Shown here in pieces: positions 31,599 to 39,492 of a stretch of 64,000 nucleotides of DNA. Made by a program: the position numbers and the translations under genes. The notes under the pieces were generated by a model that saw only the letters and a list, made by a program, of their open reading frames with translations, did no database searches and had not been told where the DNA came from. Origin of the DNA: JBBROS01 sp965213845 (lineage in GTDB: Bacteria; Pseudomonadota; Alphaproteobacteria; Acetobacterales; Acetobacteraceae). The stretch is taken from assembly GCA_965213845.1 (NCBI GenBank), contig CBDCAI010000005.1, forward strand, positions 919,144 to 983,143, given 5' to 3'. The stretch's first letter is position 1. Every line of letters starts with the position of its first letter.

Positions 31599-32971
31599 CC
31601 CCCTCGTTCGGTCGTCGCCGCCTGGACGCCAACGGCAACCTCGCCCCGGAACCGGCCGCGGCCGCACCGGCCAACGACGTGGTGGTCGAGCCCGGGCGCA
31701 CCACTGCCCCGCCCGAGGCGATCGTGGAGCTGCGCGCCCTGTGCCTGAGCCAGCTCGAGCCCAGCACGGTGGCGATGCTCAGCCCCGAGCGGCTGGAGCG
31801 CGAGGTCGAGCGGCTGATCGGCGACCTGGCAACGCAGCGGCGCATCCAGCTGAACGCGCGCGAGCAGAAGTCGCTGGCGATCGAGCTGGTGCACGACATG
31901 ATCGGGCTCGGCCCGCTCGAGGTGCTGCTGGAAGACCAGACGATCAACGACATCATGATCAACGGGCCGCAGCGCATCTTCGTCGAGCGGTTCGGCAAGG
32001 TCGTGCAGTCCAACGTCGTGTTCCGCGACACCGCGCACCTGTGCAACATCTGCCAGCGCATCGCGGTCGCGGTGGGCCGGCGGGTGGACGAGAGCAGCCC
32101 GATGGTCGATGCGCGACTGAAGGACGGCAGCCGGGTCAACATCGTGTTCCCTCCGCTGGCGCTCGACGGGCCGTACGTGTCGATCCGGAAGTTCAGCAAG
32201 AAGTCGATCGACTTCGCGCGGCTGATCGAGTTCGGGGCGCTGACCAAGCAGGTGGCGGCGTTGCTGGAGCTTGCCTCGGCGATTCGGCTGAACATCATCA
32301 TCTCGGGCGGCACGGGTTCGGGCAAGACGACGCTGATGAACGCGCTGTCGCGGCTGATCGACCCGACGGAACGGGTGTTGACGGTGGAGGACGCGGCGGA
32401 GCTGCAGCTGCAGCAGCCGCATGTGGTGCGGCTGGAGACACGGCCCGCGAGCCTCGAGGGGCGGGGCGAGATCAACCAGCGCGACCTCGTGCGGAACGCG
32501 CTGCGGATGCGGCCGGACCGGATCATCATCGGCGAGGTGCGGGCCGGCGAGGCGTTCGACATGCTGCAGGCGATGAACACCGGCCATGACGGCAGCATGA
32601 GCACGATCCATGCGAACACGACGCGGGATGCGCTGACCCGGGTGGAGAACATGGTGCAGATGGGCAACATGGGCCTGCCGTCCAAGGCCATCCGGCAGCA
32701 GATCGCAGGCGCGGTGAACCTGATCATCCAGGTGGAGCGGCATCGCGACGGCGGCCGGCGGGTGACGCAGGTGACCGAGGTGTGCGGGATGGAGGGCGAG
32801 GTCGTGACGCTGAACGACATCTTCCAGTACGAGCTGCAGGGCATGGATGCGAACGGGCGGCTGCAGGGCGTGTACCGCGTCAGCAAGGCGCGGCCGAGCT
32901 TCATGCCGCGGCTGGTGTATTTCGGGCTCGAGGAGGCGTGGATGAAGGTGCTCGAAGGGAACTTCGAATGA
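31595..32971 (+). CDS. cpaF: Pilus assembly/secretion ATPase CpaF/TadA
   Basis: A 458-residue hexameric secretion ATPase that powers Flp pilus extension. Conserved parts are INDIMINGPQRIFVERFGK in the N-terminal domain, Walker A SGGTGSGKTTLMNAL, the Asp box VLTVEDAAELQL, Walker B DRIIIGEVRAGEAFDMLQAM and the His box GSMSTIHANTTRDALTR. Length and order are normal. Start and stop overlap cpaE and tadB by four bases each. Confidence 0.95.
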   Translation: MTPSFGRRRLDANGNLAPEPAAAAPANDVVVEPGRTTAPPEAIVELRALCLSQLEPSTVAMLSPERLEREVERLIGDLATQRRIQLNAREQKSLAIELVHDMIGLGPLEVLLEDQTINDIMINGPQRIFVERFGKVVQSNVVFRDTAHLCNICQRIAVAVGRRVDESSPMVDARLKDGSRVNIVFPPLALDGPYVSIRKFSKKSIDFARLIEFGALTKQVAALLELASAIRLNIIISGGTGSGKTTLMNALSRLIDPTERVLTVEDAAELQLQQPHVVRLETRPASLEGRGEINQRDLVRNALRMRPDRIIIGEVRAGEAFDMLQAMNTGHDGSMSTIHANTTRDALTRVENMVQMGNMGLPSKAIRQQIAGAVNLIIQVERHRDGGRRVTQVTEVCGMEGEVVTLNDIFQYELQGMDANGRLQGVYRVSKARPSFMPRLVYFGLEEAWMKVLEGNFE

Positions 32972-33927
32972 CGCCGACGGTCCTGCTGGGCCTGGCGACG
33001 CTGCTGTTCGCCGTTTCGGCCCTGGCAGCCTGCCTGGTGATGCGGACCAGCACCGAGGAGCGGGAGATCCAGGCGCGGATCGAATCGGTGTCGCTGCTGG
33101 GCCGGCCGAAGGCCGCGCAGGCCGCGATCTCGTTGACCCGCAAGGACACGCTGGCGCGGCCGGGTTGGAAGGAGACGCTGACCGGGTTCTTCGGCTTCTC
33201 GATGTCGCGGGTCGATCAGTATTCGATGCGCTGGTACGTCGTGCTCATCATCGCAGCGGTGGTCGGGCGGGTGGCGGTGCTGCTGGGCTCCGGGCTGTTC
33301 GGCACCGTGGCCTGGGTGCTGATGCCGGTCGGCATGGTGGCGGTCAGCCGGTCGATGTTCAGCACGATGGCGATGAAGCGGGTGAACCGGCTGCGGGCGC
33401 AGTTCCCGGATGCGCTGGGCCTCGTGGTGCGGGCGGTCCGCGTGGGCGTGCCGGTCAGCGAGGCGCTGCGGGCGGTGGGGCGCGAGAGCATGCCGCCGAC
33501 GGCCAGCGAGTTCGACCGGCTCGCCGACCAGATCGCGATCGGCGTCCCGCTCGAATCGGCGCTGCGGGAGATGGCGGAGCGCAACAGCCTGCCGGAATAC
33601 GGGTTCTTCGCCGCGGCGCTCAGCCTGCAGGCGCAGACGGGCGGCGGGCTGGCGGAGACGCTGGACCTCCTGGCCGACGTGACCCGCAAGCGCGTCGCGA
33701 TGCAGTCCCGGGGCCACGCGCTGTCGGCCGAGGCGCGCACCAGCTCCATGATCCTGGGCGGCCTGCCGGTGGTGGCGGGGCTCGGGCTGTATGCCGTGAA
33801 CCCGGACTACATGACCGTGCTGTTCGTGGACGACACCGGGCGGATGGTGCTGGGGGCGGCGATCCTTTCGCTCTCGATCGGCATGTTCGTCATGCGGATG
33901 ATCATCCGCGCGAGCCTGGCGGCATGA
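32968..33927 (+). CDS. tadB: Flp pilus platform protein TadB (T2SSF domain)
   Basis: A 319-residue inner-membrane protein. Helices are seen near residues 5-25, 85-105, 108-130, 270-288 and 295-315. The T2SSF domain (FPDALGLVVRAVRVGVPVSE ... GFFAAALSLQAQTGGGLAET) lies between. It forms, with TadC, the membrane platform contacted by the ATPase. The start overlaps the cpaF stop by four bases; the stop overlaps a 15-codon ORF that bridges to tadC. Confidence 0.9.
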   Translation: MTPTVLLGLATLLFAVSALAACLVMRTSTEEREIQARIESVSLLGRPKAAQAAISLTRKDTLARPGWKETLTGFFGFSMSRVDQYSMRWYVVLIIAAVVGRVAVLLGSGLFGTVAWVLMPVGMVAVSRSMFSTMAMKRVNRLRAQFPDALGLVVRAVRVGVPVSEALRAVGRESMPPTASEFDRLADQIAIGVPLESALREMAERNSLPEYGFFAAALSLQAQTGGGLAETLDLLADVTRKRVAMQSRGHALSAEARTSSMILGGLPVVAGLGLYAVNPDYMTVLFVDDTGRMVLGAAILSLSIGMFVMRMIIRASLAA

Positions 33928-33971
33928 GCGGCGGCACGGGCATGACTGCAACTCGGAGGATGTCGGCGTGA
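33924..33971 (+). CDS. 15-residue bridging ORF between tadB and tadC
   Basis: An ATG overlapping the tadB stop (ATGA) opens a 15-codon frame, MSGGTGMTATRRMSA, that ends in a TGA overlapping the tadC GTG start (GTGA). The GGAGGA ribosome site of tadC lies inside it. It may only carry ribosomes from tadB to tadC by termination-reinitiation; a function for the peptide is not implied. Confidence 0.35.
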   Translation: MSGGTGMTATRRMSA

Positions 33972-34918
33972 GCATAGGTGTTCTGATCGCGATCGCGGCC
34001 TTCAGCGCCGTGCTCCTGACCTTGGCGGCGGTGCTGCTGTTGCGGGTGTCGGACACCGACGCGCTGGTGGCGGCGCGGTTCGAGGCGGCGCACGGCCGCT
34101 GGGCGCCGCCGCGGATCGAGGTGGGGCCGCTCGCCTCGTCGGGCGCGGTGAAGGCGCTGCAGCGCGCGGTGACCGGGGTCGGGCGCGGGGTGATGCAGAG
34201 CGGCGTGCTGCCGGGGCGGACGCGGGCGGAGCTGCAGCAGACGCTGTCGGCGGCCGGCCTGCGCGGGCCGAACGTGCTGGCCCTGTTCGTCGGCAGCAAG
34301 CTGATGATGCTGTTCGGCCTGCCGCTGGCCGGATGGGTGGTCTCGCAGAACATGGGCCTGCAGTCGCTGACCGCGACGGTGGTGACGGCGGCCAGCGGCA
34401 TCTGCGGCCTGGTGGCGCCCGACATGATCATCCAGCGGATGCGCAAGCGATACCTGGCCAAGATCGAGCGGGGCCTGTCGGACGCGCTGGACCTGATGGT
34501 GATCTGCGCCCAGGCCGGGCTGAGCCTCGAGCCCGGGATGGCGCGGGTGGCGGTGGAACTGCGCTCGGTGCATCCGGAGATGTGCCTCGAGCTGGCGACG
34601 ACGGTACGGGAGCTCGAGATGATGTCCGACAGCGCACAGGCCCTGGGCAACCTCGGCCGCCGCACCGGGCTGGAAAGCCTGGGGCGGCTGGTGTCGACGC
34701 TGACGCAGACGATGCAGTACGGCACGCCGCTGTCGGAGTCGCTGCGGACGCTGTCGAACGAGATGCGGACGGCGGCGCTGACGAAGTTCGAGGAGCGGGC
34801 GGCGCGGCTGCCGGTGCTGCTCACGCTGCCGATGATCATGTTCATCCTTCCCTGCGTGTTCATGATCGTGGGCGGCCCGGCCGCGATCCAGGTCGGCCGG
34901 GGGCTGGCGGCCGGGTAG
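33968..34918 (+). CDS. tadC: Flp pilus platform protein TadC (T2SSF domain)
   Basis: A 316-residue membrane protein paired with TadB. It has an N-terminal helix (about 4-26), a T2SSF domain (SDALDLMVICAQAGLSLEPG ... LGRLVSTLTQTMQYGTPLSE) and C-terminal helices (LTLPMIMFILPCVFMIVGG). The start is GTG at 33968, seven bases after GGAGGA; the nearby ATG at 33960 reads only three codons to a stop. Confidence 0.9.
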   Translation: MSIGVLIAIAAFSAVLLTLAAVLLLRVSDTDALVAARFEAAHGRWAPPRIEVGPLASSGAVKALQRAVTGVGRGVMQSGVLPGRTRAELQQTLSAAGLRGPNVLALFVGSKLMMLFGLPLAGWVVSQNMGLQSLTATVVTAASGICGLVAPDMIIQRMRKRYLAKIERGLSDALDLMVICAQAGLSLEPGMARVAVELRSVHPEMCLELATTVRELEMMSDSAQALGNLGRRTGLESLGRLVSTLTQTMQYGTPLSESLRTLSNEMRTAALTKFEERAARLPVLLTLPMIMFILPCVFMIVGGPAAIQVGRGLAAG

Positions 34919-35005
34919 TCGCCCGGCCCGGCGGTGCCCCGGAGCGCCGGCCGGGCAAGACGGCCCTTCCGCCTTTGCGCACGGGGGGGTATCCACGATG
35001 GACCG

Positions 35006-35746
35006 ATGTCCGATTCGCGCTCCATACCCGGGATACTGGCTGCAGCGTTGATCGCGGTGTCGCTCGGCGGCTGTTCGGCGACGGACACGACGCTGTCCGG
35101 GCAACCGAGCCTGACCACCGCCCGGGCGGCGCTGGGGGGCGGGTCGGCGGATCTGGCGCTGAACCTGTGCACGCTGCTGCTGACCCGGCACCCGAGCGAC
35201 GCCCCGCTGCTCGTGTGCAAGGGCGACGCGCTCATGCTGCTGGGGCGCAATGCGGAGGCGGTGTCGTCCTACGAGGCGGCGCTGCTGGTCGACCGGAAGT
35301 CGGGCGATGCGAAGGTGGGGCTGGGCCGGGTGAAGCTGGCCGTGGACCCGGCACGTGCGGAGGCGCTGTTCCTGGATGCGCTGACCAGCGACCCGCGCAA
35401 CGCCGCCGCCCTGAACGACTTGGGGATCGCCCGGGACCTGCAGGGCCGGCACGCCGAGGCGCAGGTGGCCTATGGCGAGGCGATCGCCGCAGGGCCGGAC
35501 GTTCGGGCGCCGCAGGTGAACCTGGCGCTGTCGCTGGCGATGACCGGGCGGGCCGGGGAAGCGGTGCGGATCATGCGGCCGATCGGCGGCCGGTCCGACG
35601 CGACGCCGCGCGAACGTCACGACCTGGCTGCCGTGCTGGCGATGGACGGCAAGGCGGACGAGGCGTCCCGGCTGCTGCGGACCGATCTGGACGGGCCGCA
35701 GACCGACGAGGCGCTGAGCGGATTCCAGTCGCTGCCCCGTCGCTGA
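35006..35746 (+). CDS. tadD: TadD-like TPR lipoprotein
   Basis: A 246-residue protein. The signal ends in the lipobox SLGGC (about residue 24), and at least four TPR-type helix pairs follow (ALNLCTLLLTRHPSDAPLLV, LGRNAEAVSSYEAALLVDRK, AALNDLGIARDLQGRHAEAQ). TadD proteins act as outer-membrane pilotins for secretin assembly. A strong ribosome site is not visible; ATG at 35006 gives the proper lipoprotein start, whereas the longer frame to 34934 is Arg/Pro-rich. It is the last gene of the cpa operon, 87 bases after tadC. Confidence 0.82.
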   Translation: MSDSRSIPGILAAALIAVSLGGCSATDTTLSGQPSLTTARAALGGGSADLALNLCTLLLTRHPSDAPLLVCKGDALMLLGRNAEAVSSYEAALLVDRKSGDAKVGLGRVKLAVDPARAEALFLDALTSDPRNAAALNDLGIARDLQGRHAEAQVAYGEAIAAGPDVRAPQVNLALSLAMTGRAGEAVRIMRPIGGRSDATPRERHDLAAVLAMDGKADEASRLLRTDLDGPQTDEALSGFQSLPRR

Positions 35747-36028
35747 GCTTCGATTCGCCAGGTCAAGTCGGCGAGGCAATTTAACAGACCGGCTTCGGGC
35801 CATCAAAGCATTGATTACGCTGGCGACTTTGTCTTGCCTGGCGGGCTCAGGCGCTGAAAGTGGCTGAAATGTCGCTGATTGATGGCTGAAATCTGCGGTT
35901 TTCTATCAATAGGTGACAATTCATTGCCAGTGTTTGACACCTTTTTCACGTAATAATTGTCAAGTCATTATTGGCGCTTCGTCGTATTCTGCTAGTTAGG
36001 GTCATCATTGCCGCCCAGGAGAGGTCGG
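35747..36028 (+). promoter_or_regulatory. AT-rich regulatory region upstream of the response regulator
   Basis: This 282-base gap holds the lowest-GC stretch of the window (about 35790-36000). It has no plausible gene. Visible elements are a direct repeat TGGCTGAAAT (near 35861 and 35884), an inverted pair TGACAATT (35914-35921) and AATTGTCA (35955-35962), and a second nested pair TTGACA (35934-35939) and TGTCAA (35958-35963). These may be operator half-sites for the regulator itself. A weak stem TCGCC/GGCGA at 35755-35774 may end the tad transcript. Confidence 0.5.
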
Positions 36029-36778
36029 ATGCACGTATCCAAGCCTGACACAGATGGTTTGCTGACCAACCCGCGTGTTCTGCTGATCGAGGACGACGAA
36101 GCCGTCGCCCAGGCGATGGTCCGAGGGATCGAACGGGCCGGGATGAGTGTGGCGCTGGCGACGACCGGCGCGAAGGGGATGGCGCTGCGCGCCAGCTTCA
36201 AGCCGGACGTGGTCCTGGTGGACCTGGAGTTGCCGGACGCCAACGGGGTCGACCTGATCGGCTGGTTCGCGGAGAACAAGAGCTGCGGCGTGATCGTCGT
36301 CAGCGGCATGGGCGAGGAGGCGGACCGCATCGTCGGGCTCGAGCTCGGGGCGGACGACTACATCGTGAAGCCGCCGCGGATGCGCGAGATGATCGCGCGG
36401 ATCCGGGCGGTGCACCGCCGGATCAACCGCAAGGAGGAGCCGAAGCTTTCGCCGCGGGCGCGGGACAGCTTCGTTGTTGGGCCGATCCGGATCAACCTCC
36501 TGCTGCGGACCGTCACCACGACCGACGGCAAGCGCATCGCGCTGACCTCGGCCGAGTTCACCCTGTTGGAGGTGCTGGCCAACGCGAACGGCCAGGCCGT
36601 CTCCCGCGACACGCTGTCGGAGACGGCGTTGCGGCGGCCCTGGCGGCCCGAGGACCGCAGCGTGGACCAGCTGGTGTTCAGCCTGCGGCAGAAGCTTCCG
36701 GTCGACGAGGGCGGCGGCGCCCTGATCCACAGCATCCGCGGCGCCGGCTATCTGCTCCGCGCACCCGACGAGGCCTGA
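36029..36778 (+). CDS. OmpR/CtrA-type winged-helix response regulator
   Basis: A protein of 249 residues. The receiver has LLIEDDEAV (acidic pair), VVLVDLELPDANG (phospho-acceptor Asp), VSGMGEEADRI and ADDYIVKPPR (Lys-Pro). The C-terminal winged helix has LTSAEFTLLEVLANANGQAV and IHSIRGAGYLL. It lies next to the tad locus behind an AT-rich region and is a candidate regulator of pilus genes. An AGGAGAGG site precedes the ATG. The stop lies in the first copy of a 15-base duplication. Confidence 0.87.
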   Translation: MHVSKPDTDGLLTNPRVLLIEDDEAVAQAMVRGIERAGMSVALATTGAKGMALRASFKPDVVLVDLELPDANGVDLIGWFAENKSCGVIVVSGMGEEADRIVGLELGADDYIVKPPRMREMIARIRAVHRRINRKEEPKLSPRARDSFVVGPIRINLLLRTVTTTDGKRIALTSAEFTLLEVLANANGQAVSRDTLSETALRRPWRPEDRSVDQLVFSLRQKLPVDEGGGALIHSIRGAGYLLRAPDEA

Positions 36779-36800
36779 TCACGCAAGGCCTGATCACGCG
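36771..36800. repeat. 15-bp tandem duplication carrying two convergent stops
   Basis: AGGCCTGATCACGC(A/G) is present twice in tandem. The TGATCA in copy one supplies the response regulator's stop, and the TGATCA in copy two supplies the stop of the convergent histidine phosphatase. Confidence 0.85.
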
Positions 36801-37396
36801 TCGGCGGCCCGGTCGACGGCTCCGTTGACGGCGTCGACCCGCAGGTCGGCGTCGAAGACCACGAGCGTGCTGACGGAGGCCGGGTCGATCGTCAGCCGGT
36901 AAAGGTGATCGAGCGAGAGGCCCAGCGCGGGGGCCAGCAGCGCCTTGATGATGTCCGCGTGGCTGACGACCACCACCACCTGGTCGGGGTGGCGGTGCCG
37001 CAGGGCCTGCAGCGCCAGCAGGGCGCGCGACTGGGCCTGATGCATCGTCTCGCCGCCCGGGCATGACGACAGGCTCCGCAGGCGGTTCCAGGCGGACCAG
37101 GCGGGGTCGTCCTGCAGCGCCTCGAACCGGCGGCCGGTCCAGGCGCCGAAATCGATCTCGGTCACACCCTCCGCGATCTCCGGCACGAGGCCGAGGCGCC
37201 GGGCGATCGGCGCCCCCGTCTCCCGCGCCCGCTGGATCGGGCTGGTGACCACCGCGGCGATGGGATGCCGGAAGCGGCCGGCCAAGCCCAGCGCCTCGGC
37301 CACGCCCTCGGGGCTGAGCGGCACATCCGGCATGCGCCCGGCCAGCGTATGCGGCAGCAGGCCGTGCCGGGCATGACGGACCAGGTGGAAGGTCGT
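36794..37396 (-). CDS. Histidine phosphatase (phosphoglycerate mutase-like) with no normal start codon
   Basis: A phosphatase of about 200 residues. The catalytic RHG-type motif reads TFHLVRHARHG, followed by MPDVPLSPEGV, TSPIQRARET, ITEIDFGAW-like TEIDFGAWTGR and the second catalytic His in VVVVSHADIIK. The first in-frame ATG (37333) lies after the catalytic RHA motif, and no ATG, GTG or TTG occurs between it and the in-frame stop at 37451-37453. I placed the start at an ACG (37396-37394) because homologous proteins begin about there; ATC at 37408 is another option. It is the last gene of a sugar-phosphate operon, 25 bases after the ROK kinase. Confidence 0.65.
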   Translation of the reverse strand, partial: TTFHLVRHARHGLLPHTLAGRMPDVPLSPEGVAEALGLAGRFRHPIAAVVTSPIQRARETGAPIARRLGLVPEIAEGVTEIDFGAWTGRRFEALQDDPAWSAWNRLRSLSSCPGGETMHQAQSRALLALQALRHRHPDQVVVVVSHADIIKALLAPALGLSLDHLYRLTIDPASVSTLVVFDADLRVDAVNGAVDRAADA

Positions 37397-37421
37397 GGGA
37401 CCGGGGATCGGGAGCGCCCCG

Positions 37422-38204
37422 TCAGGCGGAGGCCACGGGCGCCGCTCGGTTCACGAAGTCCTCGTCCAGCTTCGGGTCCCACAGGCGCACCCCGCCCGTG
37501 ACGCCGGCGCTGTTGGACACGATGCGGATGTCGGGCGGCAGGTCGAAGTCGATCAGCCGCGCGTCGCCGCCGCCGATGTAGAGCGTGTCCCAGTTCACCA
37601 GCACGCGCAGCTGCACCAGCATCTTCTGCACCCGGCGCCGCCAGCGGCGCTTGCCGACCTTCTCCAGCGCGGCCACGCCGAGATAGGCGTCGTAGGTCTT
37701 GGTGCCGCGGAAGATGTGCTGGCTCAGTTCCAGATGCGGCGCCAGCCGGCCGTTCTGATACAACGCGAAGCCGAAGCCGGTGCCCAGGGTGATGACGCAT
37801 TCCACCCCCTGGCCGACGATGACGCCCAGCCCCTGGACCGTCGCGTCGTTCAACAGGCGGACGGGGCGGCCGAGCCGTTCGGCCAGGATGCCGCCCAGGT
37901 CGTAACCGGCCCAGGCCTCGGTGCCGAGATTGGGCGCCGTCAGCACCTTCGTGCCGTGCACGACGCCGGGGAAGCCGACGGAGACGCGGTCGAAGCCGCC
38001 CAGGCAGTGCGCCAATCCGACCAGGGCCGGCACGATGGCCTCGGGCGGCGAAGGGTGCGGCGTGTCGACACGGGCGCGGGTGCCTACCATCAGCCCGTCC
38101 GCATCCAGCAGCCCGGCCTTCAGCCCGGTGCCGCCGATGTCCAGCGCGAGGGTCAGGGGGCCTTTCGGGGTGGCGGCCTGGGGTGTGGTCGCAAGGTCGG
38201 TCAT
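37422..38204 (-). CDS. ROK-family sugar kinase, polyphosphate-glucokinase-like
   Basis: A 260-residue kinase of the ASKHA fold. The phosphate-1 motif is LALDIGGTGLKAGLLDADG, the catalytic-base region is LLNDATVQGLG, and the phosphate-2 motif is ITLGTGFGFALYQNGRLAPH. The last motif and the short Trp-Arg-rich region after it resemble polyphosphate glucokinases, which use polyphosphate or ATP to make glucose-6-phosphate; the usual PNTELGH reads PHLELSQH. It overlaps the rpiA stop by four bases. Confidence 0.75.
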   Translation of the reverse strand: MTDLATTPQAATPKGPLTLALDIGGTGLKAGLLDADGLMVGTRARVDTPHPSPPEAIVPALVGLAHCLGGFDRVSVGFPGVVHGTKVLTAPNLGTEAWAGYDLGGILAERLGRPVRLLNDATVQGLGVIVGQGVECVITLGTGFGFALYQNGRLAPHLELSQHIFRGTKTYDAYLGVAALEKVGKRRWRRRVQKMLVQLRVLVNWDTLYIGGGDARLIDFDLPPDIRIVSNSAGVTGGVRLWDPKLDEDFVNRAAPVASA

Positions 38205-38884
38205 GCGCGTTCCAGTATCTTCAGGCCGTCCGGGGTGGCGGCGATGACGGTGGTGGCCAGGCCGACGAACAGGCCCGTCTCGACGACGCCGGTGATGGCC
38301 TTCAGCAGGTCTTGCAGGGCAGCCGCGTCGTCGATGCCGGCATAGGCGCAGTCCAGGATCAGGTTGCCGCCATCGGTGCGGAACGGGTCGTCGGAGCCGC
38401 CGCGCAGCAGGGCGTCGGCGCCGGTGTCGCGCAGGCGCCCGGCGGTCAGCTGCCAACCGAAGGGCACGACCTCGACCGGCAGGCGCACGGTACAGCCAAG
38501 GCGGGACACCAGCTTGCCGCCATCGACCACGACGGTCATGCGCCGGCTGGCGGTGGCGACGATCTTCTCCCGCAGCAGCGCGCCGCCCAGGCCCTTGATC
38601 AGCCCGAGCGTGCCGGTATGGACCTCGTCGGCGCCGTCGATCGTCAGGTCGATGGTCGGGTGTGTGCTGAAGTCCACCAGCGGGATGCCGAAGCCGCGGG
38701 CCTGGGCCGCGGTGCGTTCGGAGGTGGGGATGCCCACGATGCGCAGCCCGTCCTGCACCCGGCGGCCCAGTTCCTCGACCATGTAGGCGGCGGTGGAGCC
38801 GGTGCCGAGGCCCAGCACCATGCCGTCCTGCACGTGGGCCAGCGACGCCTCGGCCGCCTGGCGCTTCAGCGCGTCGGCATTCAT
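38201..38884 (-). CDS. rpiA: Ribose-5-phosphate isomerase A
   Basis: A 227-residue isomerase interconverting ribose-5-phosphate and ribulose-5-phosphate. Motifs are GLGTGSTAAYMVEELG (phosphate binding), TIDGADEV with the catalytic acid, KGLGGALLREKIVA and VVDGGKLVSRLG. Length is normal. It overlaps gluconokinase upstream and the ROK kinase downstream by four bases each, giving an operon that feeds the pentose phosphate pathway. Confidence 0.94.
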   Translation of the reverse strand: MNADALKRQAAEASLAHVQDGMVLGLGTGSTAAYMVEELGRRVQDGLRIVGIPTSERTAAQARGFGIPLVDFSTHPTIDLTIDGADEVHTGTLGLIKGLGGALLREKIVATASRRMTVVVDGGKLVSRLGCTVRLPVEVVPFGWQLTAGRLRDTGADALLRGGSDDPFRTDGGNLILDCAYAGIDDAAALQDLLKAITGVVETGLFVGLATTVIAATPDGLKILERA

Positions 38885-39396
38885 GCGTGCAGGCTTTCCA
38901 GGATGGTGCGGACGATGGCGGGCGGGTGCGGCACGACGGAGACGGTCAGCGGATGCTCCTCCGGGCCGGGTTCCTCGAGGGTGGCGAACTGGCTGCCGAC
39001 CAGGCTGGCAGGCATGAAGTGGTTGTGCCGCCCGGCCTGGCGGTCGGCGATCAGGGCGGTGTCGCCCTGCAGATAGACCAGCCGCACGTCGGGGCGGTCG
39101 CCGATCAGGATGGCGCGGTAGCTGTGCCGCAGCGCCGAACAGGCGAGCACGCCGTGGCGGCCGATGGAGCGGGTGGCGTCGATCCAGGCGGCCATGGCCC
39201 GCAGCCAGGGCCAGCGGTCCTCGTCGGTCAGGGGCGTGCCGCCGTGCATCTTCTGCACGTTGGCCGGGGGGTGGAACTCGTCGGCGTCGGCGTATTCCCA
39301 GCCGAGCCGCCCGGCCAGCAGGGCGGCGACGGTGGTCTTGCCGGAGCCGGAGACGCCCATGACGACGAGAACGGCGGGAAGGGCGGCGTCGGTCAT
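38881..39396 (-). CDS. gntK: Gluconokinase
   Basis: A 171-residue P-loop kinase that makes 6-phosphogluconate. The P-loop is VMGVSGSGKTTVAALLAGRL, then DADEFHPPANVQKMHGGTPL is the gluconate-binding motif and CSALRHSYR the phosphoryl-transfer region. ATG at 39396 is chosen; a longer frame lacks homology. It is the first gene of the sugar-phosphate operon. Confidence 0.93.
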   Translation of the reverse strand: MTDAALPAVLVVMGVSGSGKTTVAALLAGRLGWEYADADEFHPPANVQKMHGGTPLTDEDRWPWLRAMAAWIDATRSIGRHGVLACSALRHSYRAILIGDRPDVRLVYLQGDTALIADRQAGRHNHFMPASLVGSQFATLEEPGPEEHPLTVSVVPHPPAIVRTILESLHA

Positions 39397-39492
39397 GGCC
39401 GGACAATAGCGGCCTGGTCCGGCCGCGCCAGCCCCCTGGCCATGACGCTTCATGGACGGGACGCTCCGTGGACGGGATGCGTGGAGGAGGGG

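Noticed and set aside
31483..35250. A minus-strand frame of 1255 codons opposite cpaF/tadB/tadC
   Set aside because: Antisense shadow: Ser/Arg-rich, no domains, and it crosses several well-supported genes.
35006..35746. The longer tadD frame starting at 34934
   Set aside because: The added 24 residues are Arg/Pro-rich and would bury the lipoprotein signal peptide; ATG at 35006 gives a proper lipobox.
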